49,743 nt of DNA from Bacteroidia bacterium. GTDB taxonomy: Bacteria; Bacteroidota; Bacteroidia; M30B66. Below, one piece after another: positions 1-8,094 of this stretch. Below the pieces are notes generated by a model. That model was not told the DNA's origin. It ran no database searches and saw only the letters and a list, made by a program, of their open reading frames with translations. The stretch is taken from NCBI GenBank assembly GCA_019695235.1, contig JAIBAI010000019.1:1-49743 (forward strand), given 5' to 3'. The translations under genes and the position numbers were made by a program. Positions within the stretch are counted from its first letter, which is position 1. Every line of letters begins with the position of its first letter.

Positions 1-2
1 CG

Positions 3-2195
3 CGTGGTTGCAGCAAAACAATCAGCCAGACGATACCCAATACAGGTTCGCTCAATGCCTCGGCTACGGTGAACAACCTGGTTTCATGCTTTGGGGGCAG
101 CAACGGCGCTGCAACAGCTACTCCATCTGGTGGTACAGCACCGTTTAGCTATTTATGGACCAACGGAGCAACGACCGCTCTTGCCAGCAACCTCGGTGCG
201 GGAAGTCATTCGGTTACCATCACCGATGCCAATGGATGTATGGCTTTTGCTTCAGTGAACATTTCGCAGCCTGCTGAGGGCTTGCATGTTGAAGCCGTCA
301 CGAGTCCAGATCAATGTGGCACCAGTACGGGCAGCATTACAGCGATTGCCCGTGGAGGCACCCAACCTTACACTTATAGCTGGAACAGTTTGCCAAATGA
401 ACTTGATCCCATTGCAGGCAGTCTGCCATCCGGCAACTATGCAGTAACCGTTACAGATGCTAATGGCTGCGACACAACCGTAACAGCAGTTTTACCCTCT
501 TATGCTCCCTTGCAGGTTCAACTTGACAGTGTTAAGGCTGTTTCTTGCTTTGGTGCGCAGGATGGTCAGGTTTATTTAAGTATTAGCGGTGGCCGGGGCA
601 ACCTGACCTATAATTGGGGAGCAGGTGAGCAATCAGCATTACCAGGTGGTTTCGCTGCCGGAACATATACATTACAGGTAAGAGACACTGCCTTATGCAG
701 CAGCTCGGTTCAATTTATTATTCAGCGTCCGGCACAAATAGTAGCCAGTGCAACTGTTTTTCCGGTAAGTTGTTACGGAAGGGCTGATGGTCGGATTAAT
801 ATATTAGCATCCGGAGGAAGTTCAGCATTGACATACCAATGGTCTGACGGCGCATCTGTTGCCATCAGGGCAGGTTTGGCTGCCGGAACATATTCGTGCA
901 CCATTGAGGATGCGAACGGGTGCAGTACTATTTTAGACAGTCTTAGCATCATTCAACCGGCAAATCTTGAATTAACGTTAACTGCACGCGACCCAGATTG
1001 TGGTGGTCTTGACAATGGCACTGTAACATCGCTTGTTACCGGTGGTACAGCACCTTATGATTACAAATGGAGCAACAACGTTCAAACTGCCAGTCTGACC
1101 GGCTTAGGGGCGGGAACTTACATTTTAAATGTTACAGATTTCAATGGTTGTGCCGAGCAGGATGAAGCAAACCTAAGAGAGCGTGGCAACTTCAAATTTG
1201 AGGTTCATGGCGATTCTGCTATATGCTTTGGAGAAGGCACAATGCTTGCGGCAAACGTAACGCAAGGCAACAGCCAATATACCTTCACATGGGATCACGG
1301 GGTTCGGGGGGAGCAATTTTTAGCAAATCCGGCAGAAACCACCACGTATCAAGTTACAGCCACTGACTTAGATGGTTGTATCCAGGATACCTTTTACACG
1401 GTGGTAGTACATACCCTGCCGGAGGGTAATATTTTTGCATCAGCCACCAAGGGTTGCGCACCGTTTTGCCCGGAATTGAAAATAACCAATGCAATGCCAG
1501 AGATTGAGTACACTTGGGATATAAGCAATGCTCAGCTTCAGAAGGGGCTTAGCATCAGGCCATGTTTTGATACTCCTGGTGTTTATCCGGTGAGTTTAAC
1601 CATGACCAATGATTTCGGATGTACCAATACTATACTTTGGGATCAGCAATTGATGGTTTATCCTAACCCGGAAGCGATATTTTCTGCAAGCCCCAAGGAA
1701 GCCACACTGGAAGAGCCGCATTTCCGTTTCCGCAATATGAGTAAGGGGGCCAACAGTTATTATTATGAATTTGGTGATCCTGCCAATTCCTTCTCCACGC
1801 TTGAGACCCCTTCGTTTTCATATCGCGACAGCGGCAGTTATCAGGTTAAGCTCATAGTAAGTAATGAGGCCGGATGTACTGACAGCACAACCATTACTGT
1901 GTATGTTGGCGGACTTGAAACATTTTATTTGCCTTCTGCCTTCACGCCCAATGAAGATAATCTGAACGACCAGTTCAAGCCAAAATTCAATGGTCAGTCG
2001 CCATTTGGGTATGAAATGCGCATTTTTAACCGTTGGGGTGAAGAGATATTTTTCTCCAATCAATGGGAGAATGGCTGGGACGGAACCTACCAGGGACAAA
2101 AAGTTCCGGCAGATATGTATGTTTGTAAGGTGCGCTATTATAGCAAATCAGGCAAATCAACCGATCAGATAAGTTCGGTAACAGTTACCGAATAA
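3..2195 (+). CDS. SprB-repeat T9SS substrate with gliding-motility C-terminal domain (5' end outside window)
   Basis: The reading frame is open from the first bases of the window, and the residues before the first in-window GTG (position 69) still read as repeat sequence, so the gene starts upstream. It shows about five SprB-like repeats of 70-75 residues (nt up to about 1180), each with a Cys-rich start such as VSCFGGSNG, a central SGGTAPFSYLW-type strand and an end like VTDANGC. An Ig-like module follows (about 1190-1410), then two PKD-like modules (about 1420-1910) and a CHU_C/gliding-motility domain (about 1915-2195; AFTPNEDNLND, IFNRWGEEIF, GWDGTYQG). In this family the C-terminal domain directs secretion through the type IX system and anchoring at the surface. 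The role is inferred to be adhesion or gliding; the ligand is unknown. No terminator is obvious before the next gene. Confidence 0.93.
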   Translation, partial: RGCSKTISQTIPNTGSLNASATVNNLVSCFGGSNGAATATPSGGTAPFSYLWTNGATTALASNLGAGSHSVTITDANGCMAFASVNISQPAEGLHVEAVTSPDQCGTSTGSITAIARGGTQPYTYSWNSLPNELDPIAGSLPSGNYAVTVTDANGCDTTVTAVLPSYAPLQVQLDSVKAVSCFGAQDGQVYLSISGGRGNLTYNWGAGEQSALPGGFAAGTYTLQVRDTALCSSSVQFIIQRPAQIVASATVFPVSCYGRADGRINILASGGSSALTYQWSDGASVAIRAGLAAGTYSCTIEDANGCSTILDSLSIIQPANLELTLTARDPDCGGLDNGTVTSLVTGGTAPYDYKWSNNVQTASLTGLGAGTYILNVTDFNGCAEQDEANLRERGNFKFEVHGDSAICFGEGTMLAANVTQGNSQYTFTWDHGVRGEQFLANPAETTTYQVTATDLDGCIQDTFYTVVVHTLPEGNIFASATKGCAPFCPELKITNAMPEIEYTWDISNAQLQKGLSIRPCFDTPGVYPVSLTMTNDFGCTNTILWDQQLMVYPNPEAIFSASPKEATLEEPHFRFRNMSKGANSYYYEFGDPANSFSTLETPSFSYRDSGSYQVKLIVSNEAGCTDSTTITVYVGGLETFYLPSAFTPNEDNLNDQFKPKFNGQSPFGYEMRIFNRWGEEIFFSNQWENGWDGTYQGQKVPADMYVCKVRYYSKSGKSTDQISSVTVTE

Positions 2196-2241
2196 TTCAA
2201 CTGTGTGAAATAGAAATTTGGAATATCTTTACCCAAATTCT

Positions 2242-3132
2242 ATGGAATCGGGACACCATATACTTGAATTTACTGAAAAGCTACCTGGAAAGGAGCAATC
2301 AAACGATCAGGAAAGAAACAGCAGAATCGTCAACAGTGCTATATCTTATTTAGCAGCGTATGTGATTGTATATGTATTCTTTCATTTGGTAACAGCATTG
2401 GTTGCAAAGAAGCAAATGCTATTCAACAAGTTTTATTATTTCAAGGTTGATTTTTCCCAAGATTACAACAGCTGGATGCTTGAACCAGTTCGCTATACCT
2501 TCTTATCAGGCACCCTGTTTTGCCTGGCATTGGGATTTATAAGCTTATCAATTCAGCGTTTTTACCGTAAAAGGCCAGGTATGATGAAGCTATTTCTCTT
2601 GTGGCTTGGTATCCATTCGTTGAATTTCTTTTGTACAGAACTTGCCCTACTTCCTATTAAGACTTCCGGAGAAAGCAAAATGTATGTTAGTTACTTGCGG
2701 GTATTCTTTGATTATATGTTTTGGGACAGTATTTTACTACAGATATCAGCTTCAATTGCGGCTTTCTTAATACTTATTGTTATTGGTGCAGTAACGGCAA
2801 AGAATTTCATTCAGTTATCAAACAGCACGCAGCACGTTTACAAAGCAGAAAACAGGTTTTACTATCTGTTTCAAATGGTATTTATCCCCTTTGCGGCCGG
2901 CTCGGTCATTAGTCTGGTATTTTTTGCCGATGCGCCTTTTGTATTGAATATTACAACCGTGTTTACCATGTTTGTAATCGTAGTATCACTGTTTATTAAT
3001 GGCTTAAAAAACCGGATGATTATGATTTATCGTTTACCAGAGACCGGCCAGATAGACAATAAGTTTTTGATGGTTTTGGTAGGAGCATTGATTATCCTGA
3101 AAATTTTCCTAAACGATGGGATTAAATTTTAA
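2242..3132 (+). CDS. Polytopic membrane protein, unrecognised family
   Basis: I do not recognise this 296-residue protein. After a polar N-terminus it has about six or seven hydrophobic segments, for example around residues 30-52, 85-108, 122-140, 172-195, 215-260 and 275-292, so it should sit in the inner membrane. No catalytic motif is visible. A TTG at 2218 would lengthen it by 8 residues, but a -7-like box (TATCTTTA, 2224-2231) lies between that TTG and the ATG at 2242, which favours the ATG. It follows the T9SS substrate by 46 nt and ends just before dapD. Neither neighbour points to a function. A Yip1-like or transporter-accessory role is possible but unsupported. Confidence 0.8.
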   Translation: MESGHHILEFTEKLPGKEQSNDQERNSRIVNSAISYLAAYVIVYVFFHLVTALVAKKQMLFNKFYYFKVDFSQDYNSWMLEPVRYTFLSGTLFCLALGFISLSIQRFYRKRPGMMKLFLLWLGIHSLNFFCTELALLPIKTSGESKMYVSYLRVFFDYMFWDSILLQISASIAAFLILIVIGAVTAKNFIQLSNSTQHVYKAENRFYYLFQMVFIPFAAGSVISLVFFADAPFVLNITTVFTMFVIVVSLFINGLKNRMIMIYRLPETGQIDNKFLMVLVGALIILKIFLNDGIKF

Positions 3133-3156
3133 CCTTTGAGTGAGACAGCAAGCAAA

Positions 3157-3978
3157 ATGATTCATCCGGCAAAAGAAATTATTGAAAAGGTATGGAACGA
3201 ACGGTCAATGTTGGAAGACAAATCTGTTCAGAGCATCATTCGTTCAGTTATTTTTGAATTAGACAAAGGAACAATACGTGTTGCAGAACCACTTTCAGAT
3301 GGGTCGTGGCAAGTGAATGAATGGGTAAAAAAAGCTGTAATTCTATACTTTCCCATACAAAAGATGAGGGTTATTGAGTTGGGGCCATTTGAGTTTCATG
3401 ACAAGATGGATCTCAAGAGGGGATATAACGCTTTGGGAGTTAGAGTTGTGCCACATGCAATCGCCCGTTTTGGCAGTTTTCTCGCAAAAGGGGTCATCAT
3501 GATGCCATCGTATGTTAATATTGGGGCTTTTGTTGATGAGGGTACGATGGTTGACACCTGGGCTACGGTTGGTTCATGTGCTCAAATCGGCAAAAATGTG
3601 CATCTGAGCGGCGGAGTTGGCATTGGAGGCGTTCTTGAACCAGTGCAGGCAAGTCCGGTGATAATTGAAGATGGTTGTTTCATTGGCTCCCGCTGCATCG
3701 TGGTTGAAGGGGTGCGTGTAGAGAAAGAAGCCGTGCTGGGCGCAAATGTTGTGTTGACCCAAAGTACGAAAATCATTGATGTTACTGGCAGTGAACCTAT
3801 TGAATACAAGGGGGTAGTGCCAAAACGTTCAGTTGTCATCCCTGGAGCATATACCAAGACATTTCCGGCAGGTAATTTTCAGGTACCTTGTGCACTCATT
3901 ATTGGCACGCGAAAAGCCTCTACCGACCTCAAAACTTCATTGAACGATGCCTTAAGAGAACATCAGGTGGCAGTTTGA
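3157..3978 (+). CDS. dapD: 2,3,4,5-tetrahydropyridine-2,6-dicarboxylate N-succinyltransferase
   Basis: DapD transfers succinyl from succinyl-CoA to tetrahydrodipicolinate in the lysine/meso-diaminopimelate pathway, in the cytoplasm. The protein shows the family's N-terminal helical part (RVAEP, residues about 41-45) and a left-handed beta-helix of hexapeptide repeats (MMPSYVNIGAFVDEGTMVD, WATVGSCAQIGKNVHLSGGVGIGGVLEP, IIEDGCFIGSRC). Its length (273 residues from this ATG) is normal. A TTG at 3136 would add seven residues, but a promoter-like AACCTTTG (3131-3138) overlaps it, so I prefer the ATG at 3157. It lies 24 nt after the membrane protein and could be partly read through from it. Identity is secure; only the start is open. 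Confidence 0.95.
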   Translation: MIHPAKEIIEKVWNERSMLEDKSVQSIIRSVIFELDKGTIRVAEPLSDGSWQVNEWVKKAVILYFPIQKMRVIELGPFEFHDKMDLKRGYNALGVRVVPHAIARFGSFLAKGVIMMPSYVNIGAFVDEGTMVDTWATVGSCAQIGKNVHLSGGVGIGGVLEPVQASPVIIEDGCFIGSRCIVVEGVRVEKEAVLGANVVLTQSTKIIDVTGSEPIEYKGVVPKRSVVIPGAYTKTFPAGNFQVPCALIIGTRKASTDLKTSLNDALREHQVAV

Positions 3979-4006
3979 ACCATCGGCTGTTGAAATATTA
4001 TGATTA

Positions 4007-4040
4007 TTTGCCATATATAAGGTATTTTTTCGTATCTTTG
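4007..4040 (+). promoter_or_regulatory. rpsU promoter (Bacteroidota type)
   Basis: TTTG at 4007-4010 and TATCTTTG at 4033-4040 match the Bacteroidota -33/-7 elements (TTTG and TAnnTTTG), with a 22-nt spacer. It leaves a leader of roughly 22 nt before the rpsU ATG. Confidence 0.8.
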
Positions 4041-4067
4041 CACTCCAATAAAAACAAAAATATCCAA

Positions 4068-4256
4068 ATGCTTATCATTCCTGTAAAAGAAGGAGAATCT
4101 ATCGAAAAGGCGCTTAAGAAATTTAAGCGTAAGGTTGAAAAAACCGGACTTATTAAATCATTGCGTGAGCGTCAGAAGTTCACCAAGCCTTCTGTAGAAA
4201 GAAGAGATGAGATTAAAAAGGCGATTTACAGCGGTAAATTCCGTACCAACGCCTGA
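4068..4256 (+). CDS. rpsU: 30S ribosomal protein bS21
   Basis: The 62-residue basic protein begins MLIIPVKEGESIEKALKKFKR and continues with VEKTGLIKSLRERQKF, the typical bS21 pattern (long basic helices, Lys/Arg-rich). bS21 binds the 30S platform; in Bacteroidota it takes part in sequestering the 3' end of 16S rRNA with bS18 and bS6. The frame is open further upstream, but the ATG at 4068 lies after a canonical promoter and gives the normal length. The leader (about 4046-4067) is A-rich and has no Shine-Dalgarno sequence. A hairpin terminator follows 26 nt after the stop. rpsU next to a Xer recombinase is a common Bacteroidota arrangement. Confidence 0.97.
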   Translation: MLIIPVKEGESIEKALKKFKRKVEKTGLIKSLRERQKFTKPSVERRDEIKKAIYSGKFRTNA

Positions 4257-4281
4257 TAAGGCCAATGGTTTTAAAATAGAT

Positions 4282-4313
4282 AAGCTGCCCCTGCAAAGGA
4301 GGCAGCTTTTTTT
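4282..4313 (+). terminator. Rho-independent terminator of rpsU
   Basis: Arms AAGCTGCC (4282-4289) and GGCAGCTT (4301-4308) form an 8-bp stem with an 11-nt loop, followed by a T-run to 4313. The loop and 3' arm together contain AAAGGAGG (4296-4303). Confidence 0.88.
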
Positions 4314-4396
4314 ATTGGTTATTTGTTGAAAAGGCTGTGACCATTTTATCCTAATGCTGCATATTTAGGTAAATTTAACGTTGTACCTTCACAAGC

Positions 4397-5278
4397 ATGG
4401 CAGTAGTACAGGATTTTTTAGATAATCTACAGTTTCAGAAGCGCTATTCAGTGCACACCTTGGATGCATATAAAAGTGATTTGGAACAGTTCTTCACTTT
4501 TATGAAGCTTCAGTACGAATTGGATGAGCCGGCACATTTTAATGCCCCGATGATTCGTTCATGGCTGGTTCAGTTAATAGAATCAGGTATCGTTTCACGC
4601 AGTATCAACCGTAAAATTACCACACTAAAGTCTTTTTACAGGTTTGCCAATCGTTCAGGGCATCTGAGCGCCAATCCAATGCTGAAAATAACAGCACCCA
4701 AGGTCCCGAAACGGCTTCCGGTTTATGTTGAAGCAGATAAATTAGACCACTTGCTCGACAGAACTGCTTTTGGAGAAGATTTTGCCGGAGTACGTGACAG
4801 AACTATCCTTGAATTGTTGTATGGAACCGGATTAAGGCGTGCTGAGATACTTAGCCTACGCATACAGGACATAGATTTACGCAATGCTCAACTCAAGGTG
4901 ACCGGAAAACGCAACAAACAAAGAATTGTACCGCTTTTCCCTGCCCTTGTAGAGGTTTTGGCCACCTATATCCAGTTGCAGCAACAAGCGTTTCCGAATG
5001 CCAAAACACTTTTAATTACTGACAAAGGCGATAAAATGTACCCTGCCCTACTTTACCGGATTGTTAAGAAATATTTAGGGCTGGTGAGTTCGCATGAAAA
5101 AAAGAGCCCACACGTTTTGCGCCATTCGTTTGCTACTGAAATGTTAAACAAAGGTGCCGACTTAAACGCCATTAAAGAGATTTTAGGCCATTCAAGTCTG
5201 AGTGCAACCCAGGTTTACACCCACAATACCATAGAGAAGCTTAAAAAGGTTTATAAGCAGGCGCATCCCAGAGAATAA
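4397..5278 (+). CDS. xerC: XerC-like tyrosine recombinase
   Basis: This 293-residue enzyme has the N-terminal SAM-like core-binding domain (residues about 1-90) and the C-terminal catalytic domain. Visible catalytic residues are Arg147 (GTGLRRAE), Lys171 (GKRNKQR), His239 and Arg242 (PHVLRHSF), His265 (LGHSS) and the nucleophile Tyr274 (QVYTH). Xer enzymes resolve chromosome dimers at dif by strand exchange. Length and the position behind rpsU fit the chromosomal Xer of Bacteroidota rather than a phage integrase; no att-like repeats were seen around it. Whether it is the XerC or XerD partner cannot be told from sequence alone. An imperfect -7 box (TACCTTCA, 4384-4391) ends 5 nt before the ATG. 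Confidence 0.93.
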   Translation: MAVVQDFLDNLQFQKRYSVHTLDAYKSDLEQFFTFMKLQYELDEPAHFNAPMIRSWLVQLIESGIVSRSINRKITTLKSFYRFANRSGHLSANPMLKITAPKVPKRLPVYVEADKLDHLLDRTAFGEDFAGVRDRTILELLYGTGLRRAEILSLRIQDIDLRNAQLKVTGKRNKQRIVPLFPALVEVLATYIQLQQQAFPNAKTLLITDKGDKMYPALLYRIVKKYLGLVSSHEKKSPHVLRHSFATEMLNKGADLNAIKEILGHSSLSATQVYTHNTIEKLKKVYKQAHPRE

Positions 5279-5339
5279 TTCGAAAGATTAAGCAATTGTT
5301 AACCTTTCCCTAAATATTATGGCTCAATTGGAATTGATG

Positions 5340-5347
5340 TAGTTTTG
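5340..5347 (+). promoter_or_regulatory. -7 promoter box of the phosphate transporter gene
   Basis: TAGTTTTG matches TAnnTTTG exactly and ends 5 nt before the ATG at 5353, predicting a leaderless or near-leaderless mRNA. An inverted repeat TCAATT-GG-AATTGA (5324-5337) sits immediately upstream. Confidence 0.68.
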
Positions 5348-5352
5348 CGGCT

Positions 5353-6756
5353 ATGTTTGGATTAAGCGAAACACTTACAATCGTTCTGATATTATGCATC
5401 ATCTGCGCATGTGTTTTTGAATTTATCAATGGTTTTCATGATACAGCCAATGCGGTTGCAACAGTAATTTACACCCATTCACTTCCACCTACAACAGCCG
5501 TTATCTGGTCGGGAATTTGGAATTCAATCGGTGTATTTTTTGGCGGTATTTCCGTGGCAATGAGCATAGTAAACTTGTTACCTCCAGAAACACTGATAAA
5601 TCAGGAAATCATGCAGAACATCGCTATGATTCTTGCACTTTTGTTCTCTGCAATCATCTGGAACTTAGGTACCTGGCGATTAGGCCTTCCCGTTTCGAGT
5701 TCACATACCCTTATTGGCTCAATTCTCGGTGTTGCAATGGTCTTCTCATTGTTAGAAGGTAATGGCCTTACGGCAGTGAATTGGGACAAAGCAACTGGTA
5801 TTGGATTATCACTTCTCATATCCCCTCTTCTTGGTTTCGGACTTACCTTATTAGTTATGATTGCCTTGAAGAAGTACGTTAAAGACAAAGACTTTTTCAA
5901 GCCACCAAGTGGTAAGCAACCACCCCGCCCCTTAATCCGCTCTTTACTTGTACTTAGCTGTACAAGTGTTAGTTATGCCCATGGCTCGAATGATGGTCAA
6001 AAGGGTATCGGACTTATGATGTTAATCCTTATCAGCATTGCACCATTAAGTTTTGCCATTGACCGAAGTAAGAACACCTATGATATGGAGCCGCATGTTG
6101 AGGTGGCGCTAAAAAAATCAATACTTTTAGATGACGTATGGCTCAACCCGATTGACCGGGCAATTGCCAATCAGGTAAAGGCAGAATTGTTCGACCTTAA
6201 GCAGACTTTCGACAAGCATGACCCGGCCCTTGGTATTCCGGAAACCGAATTCTTTGATATGCGCAAGGACATCCTCTTTGTATCAAAGCACTTCAATCAA
6301 TTAAAGAAGTCAGGAGCATTGCAATCTCTCAGGAAAGAAGATATCAAGGAAGCAGAATTGGCTATCGTTCAGATGAAAAAGTTCACAGAATACGTTCCTT
6401 TCTGGGTGGTATTAATCATCTCCATTTCGCTAGGTGTTGGCACTATGGTAGGCTGGAAACGCATTGTTGTAACTATCGGTGAGAAAATTGGAAAAGAGCA
6501 TCTTTCGTATGCACAGGGTGCCAGTGCAGAGCTGGTAGCAGCCTCTACTATTGGACTTGCCAGTGTAAGTGGCCTGCCGGTAAGTACTACGCAGGTACTT
6601 TCATCAGGTATTGCTGGTAGTATGGTGTCTTCTAACGGAATACGCAACCTACAGGCTGCCACCGTTAGAAACATTGCAATAGCATGGCTGTTAACACTCC
6701 CTGTAACGGCTGTGTTATCAGGTGGCATTTATGCCCTATTCAGGTTTTTTATCTGA
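5353..6756 (+). CDS. pitA: PitA-like low-affinity inorganic phosphate transporter
   Basis: The 467-residue membrane protein follows the PitA layout closely. It has FINGFHDTANAVATVIYT near residue 23, IIWNLGTW and GLPVSSSHTLIG near residue 115, SYAHGSNDGQKGIGLMM near residue 205, a polar central loop of about 100 residues, then WKRIVVTIGEKIGK, YAQGASAELVAAS and GLPVSTTQVLSSGIAG. PiT carriers import neutral metal-phosphate complexes or phosphate using a cation gradient across the inner membrane. No phoU-like gene (DUF47) lies beside it here. The gene stands alone with its own promoter and ends at a convergent junction with a long hairpin. Substrate preference cannot be read from the sequence. 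Confidence 0.95.
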   Translation: MFGLSETLTIVLILCIICACVFEFINGFHDTANAVATVIYTHSLPPTTAVIWSGIWNSIGVFFGGISVAMSIVNLLPPETLINQEIMQNIAMILALLFSAIIWNLGTWRLGLPVSSSHTLIGSILGVAMVFSLLEGNGLTAVNWDKATGIGLSLLISPLLGFGLTLLVMIALKKYVKDKDFFKPPSGKQPPRPLIRSLLVLSCTSVSYAHGSNDGQKGIGLMMLILISIAPLSFAIDRSKNTYDMEPHVEVALKKSILLDDVWLNPIDRAIANQVKAELFDLKQTFDKHDPALGIPETEFFDMRKDILFVSKHFNQLKKSGALQSLRKEDIKEAELAIVQMKKFTEYVPFWVVLIISISLGVGTMVGWKRIVVTIGEKIGKEHLSYAQGASAELVAASTIGLASVSGLPVSTTQVLSSGIAGSMVSSNGIRNLQAATVRNIAIAWLLTLPVTAVLSGGIYALFRFFI

Positions 6757-6785
6757 TTATTTCGAAAATAGCTGGTCAAATAAGA

Positions 6786-6857
6786 CGAATAAATTCGCAT
6801 ACACTCCTTAATTACAACACACTAACGGAGTGTTATTTATGCATATAAATTTATTCG
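6786..6857. terminator. Long imperfect hairpin between convergent genes, probable bidirectional terminator
   Basis: Arms CGAATAAATT (6786-6795)/AATTTATTCG (6848-6857), GCAT (6797-6800)/ATGC (6839-6842) and ACACTCC (6801-6807)/GGAGTGT (6827-6833) nest into one stem-loop. It fills the gap between pitA (plus) and the EEP gene (minus). There is no clean T-run, so the terminator role is inferred from position. Confidence 0.55.
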
Positions 6858-6870
6858 GCTAATGATGCCC

Positions 6871-8007
6871 TTAATGGGTTTGTTTTACATTTTTCAGCCT
6901 CAGAATGGCATTTACCGGATAATGATCTGACAATTTTTTCCGGATGGTATGAAAATATACCGCATCAAAATAGGCAGGGTTGTATAAAATATAATCAATC
7001 CGCAACATCGGTATAAGGCCTGCATAGGTTGTTCCTAAGCCCGAACCTGCCGTGCGGAATGCATCTTTTAGCCCTTTTGAAATCTGATGGTAAGAATAAG
7101 AATAGGGGGTGTCATTGAAGTCGCCACAAACTATTACAGGATGCGGGCATAATGCAATGTGGCGGGCAATAACATCGGTTTGCCGCGCTCTTCTGATAAA
7201 TGCCCTGCGCATTTTTTCTATTATCCGGCGGGGACTTTCTGAATCCACCAATGTATCATTCTCTGCCAGCTCTTTTATTGCTTTATAGTCTTCTCTTTTA
7301 AACCGGATAGACTCAAGGTGCAAGTTATATACCCGAAAGGTATCCCCGTATGCTTTGATATCAGTGTACATTGAGATATTGTCAGAACTGTCACGGAACA
7401 TTATTTGGCCTTTCGACACTATCGGAAAACGACTAAAAGTGGCAATACCCCAATGATTTACCTTTTTCACATGGGCAGTGTGCTCAATATGATAGTTTCG
7501 CGCAGGCTGTATTTGCAATAGCGTATCCAGGGTATTGAATTTGCCTGTGTCTTCATAAAAGAATTCCTGAAAACACATCACATCAGCATTTTCTCTTTGC
7601 AATAACTCAAGGATACTGTTTCTGGTAAACTTGTTTCTGGTCCAGTTATATAAATCAAACAAACGTACATTGTACGAGGTGACATGTATTGTAGAGTCTG
7701 CCGCTTTAGCCTGTTCAATTTCACGGAACGAAGGAGGCGTACGCCATTGGTAGAGGTCATTGATTTTAACAGCACCAGCTGCAAGCAGAATACCTGAAAA
7801 AAGTGCCAGACGCCACCTAAAAAGCAACCAGAAAAGAAAGAAAAACAAATTGCTCAGGTAAAGCAAAGGGAAGCCAAGTCCGAAAAAAGCGGCTACCCAT
7901 AATTTAGCCGGACTTACAAACAAAGCCAGGTATGAAAGCAACAAGCCAAGCATGGCAATGATATTCACTGCGAACAACATTCTTTGCAAGACGCTCATAT
8001 ATTTCAT
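6871..8007 (-). CDS. Membrane-anchored endonuclease/exonuclease/phosphatase family protein
   Basis: The N-terminal third (residues about 8-100) holds three hydrophobic segments. The C-terminal part is an EEP-fold hydrolase: HVTSYNVRLFD, VMCFQEFF, HWGIATFSRFPI, VCGDFNDTPYS, RIDYIL and SDHYPV are the usual metal and phosphate-binding motifs of this superfamily, and all appear intact. Such proteins cleave phosphodiesters in DNA, lipids or inositol phosphates; the substrate here is unknown, with the active domain probably facing the periplasm. The ATG at 8007 (378 residues) is chosen because a TACTTTTG box (8014-8021, minus) lies just before it and overlaps the alternative TTG at 8016; an ATG at 7998 is also possible. 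It is divergent from the phosphoesterase-like gene. Confidence 0.9.
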   Translation of the reverse strand: MKYMSVLQRMLFAVNIIAMLGLLLSYLALFVSPAKLWVAAFFGLGFPLLYLSNLFFFLFWLLFRWRLALFSGILLAAGAVKINDLYQWRTPPSFREIEQAKAADSTIHVTSYNVRLFDLYNWTRNKFTRNSILELLQRENADVMCFQEFFYEDTGKFNTLDTLLQIQPARNYHIEHTAHVKKVNHWGIATFSRFPIVSKGQIMFRDSSDNISMYTDIKAYGDTFRVYNLHLESIRFKREDYKAIKELAENDTLVDSESPRRIIEKMRRAFIRRARQTDVIARHIALCPHPVIVCGDFNDTPYSYSYHQISKGLKDAFRTAGSGLGTTYAGLIPMLRIDYILYNPAYFDAVYFHTIRKKLSDHYPVNAILRLKNVKQTH

Positions 8008-8013
8008 GGCTTC

Positions 8014-8021
8014 CAAAAGTA
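8014..8021 (-). promoter_or_regulatory. -7 promoter box of the EEP gene
   Basis: On the minus strand the sequence reads TACTTTTG, an exact TAnnTTTG match, ending 6 nt before the ATG at 8007. No clear -33 TTTG was found. Confidence 0.62.
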
Positions 8022-8082
8022 GTACGGTTTTTAATCCGGAACAGGTTTTGAAATTTACTTTTTAACAAGGCTATTTCTCTAA

Positions 8083-8090
8083 TATCTTTG
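8083..8090 (+). promoter_or_regulatory. -7 promoter box of the phosphoesterase-like gene
   Basis: TATCTTTG ends 4 nt before the ATG at 8095, predicting a leaderless transcript. The divergent minus-strand box lies about 65 nt away, so this is a compact two-way promoter region. Confidence 0.7.
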
Positions 8091-8094
8091 GGCC

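Noticed and set aside
69-1180. DNA-level tandem repeat in the SprB region
   Set aside because: Repeats are recognisable at the protein level but too diverged at the nucleotide level to count as a DNA repeat.
4397-5278. Mobile element integrase
   Set aside because: The recombinase sits in the usual chromosomal rpsU-xer context, and no att repeats, phage genes or tRNA target lie beside it.
6369-6728. 119-codon open frame antisense to pitA
   Set aside because: Shadow of the conserved C-terminal half of the phosphate transporter; no membrane, signal or domain logic of its own.
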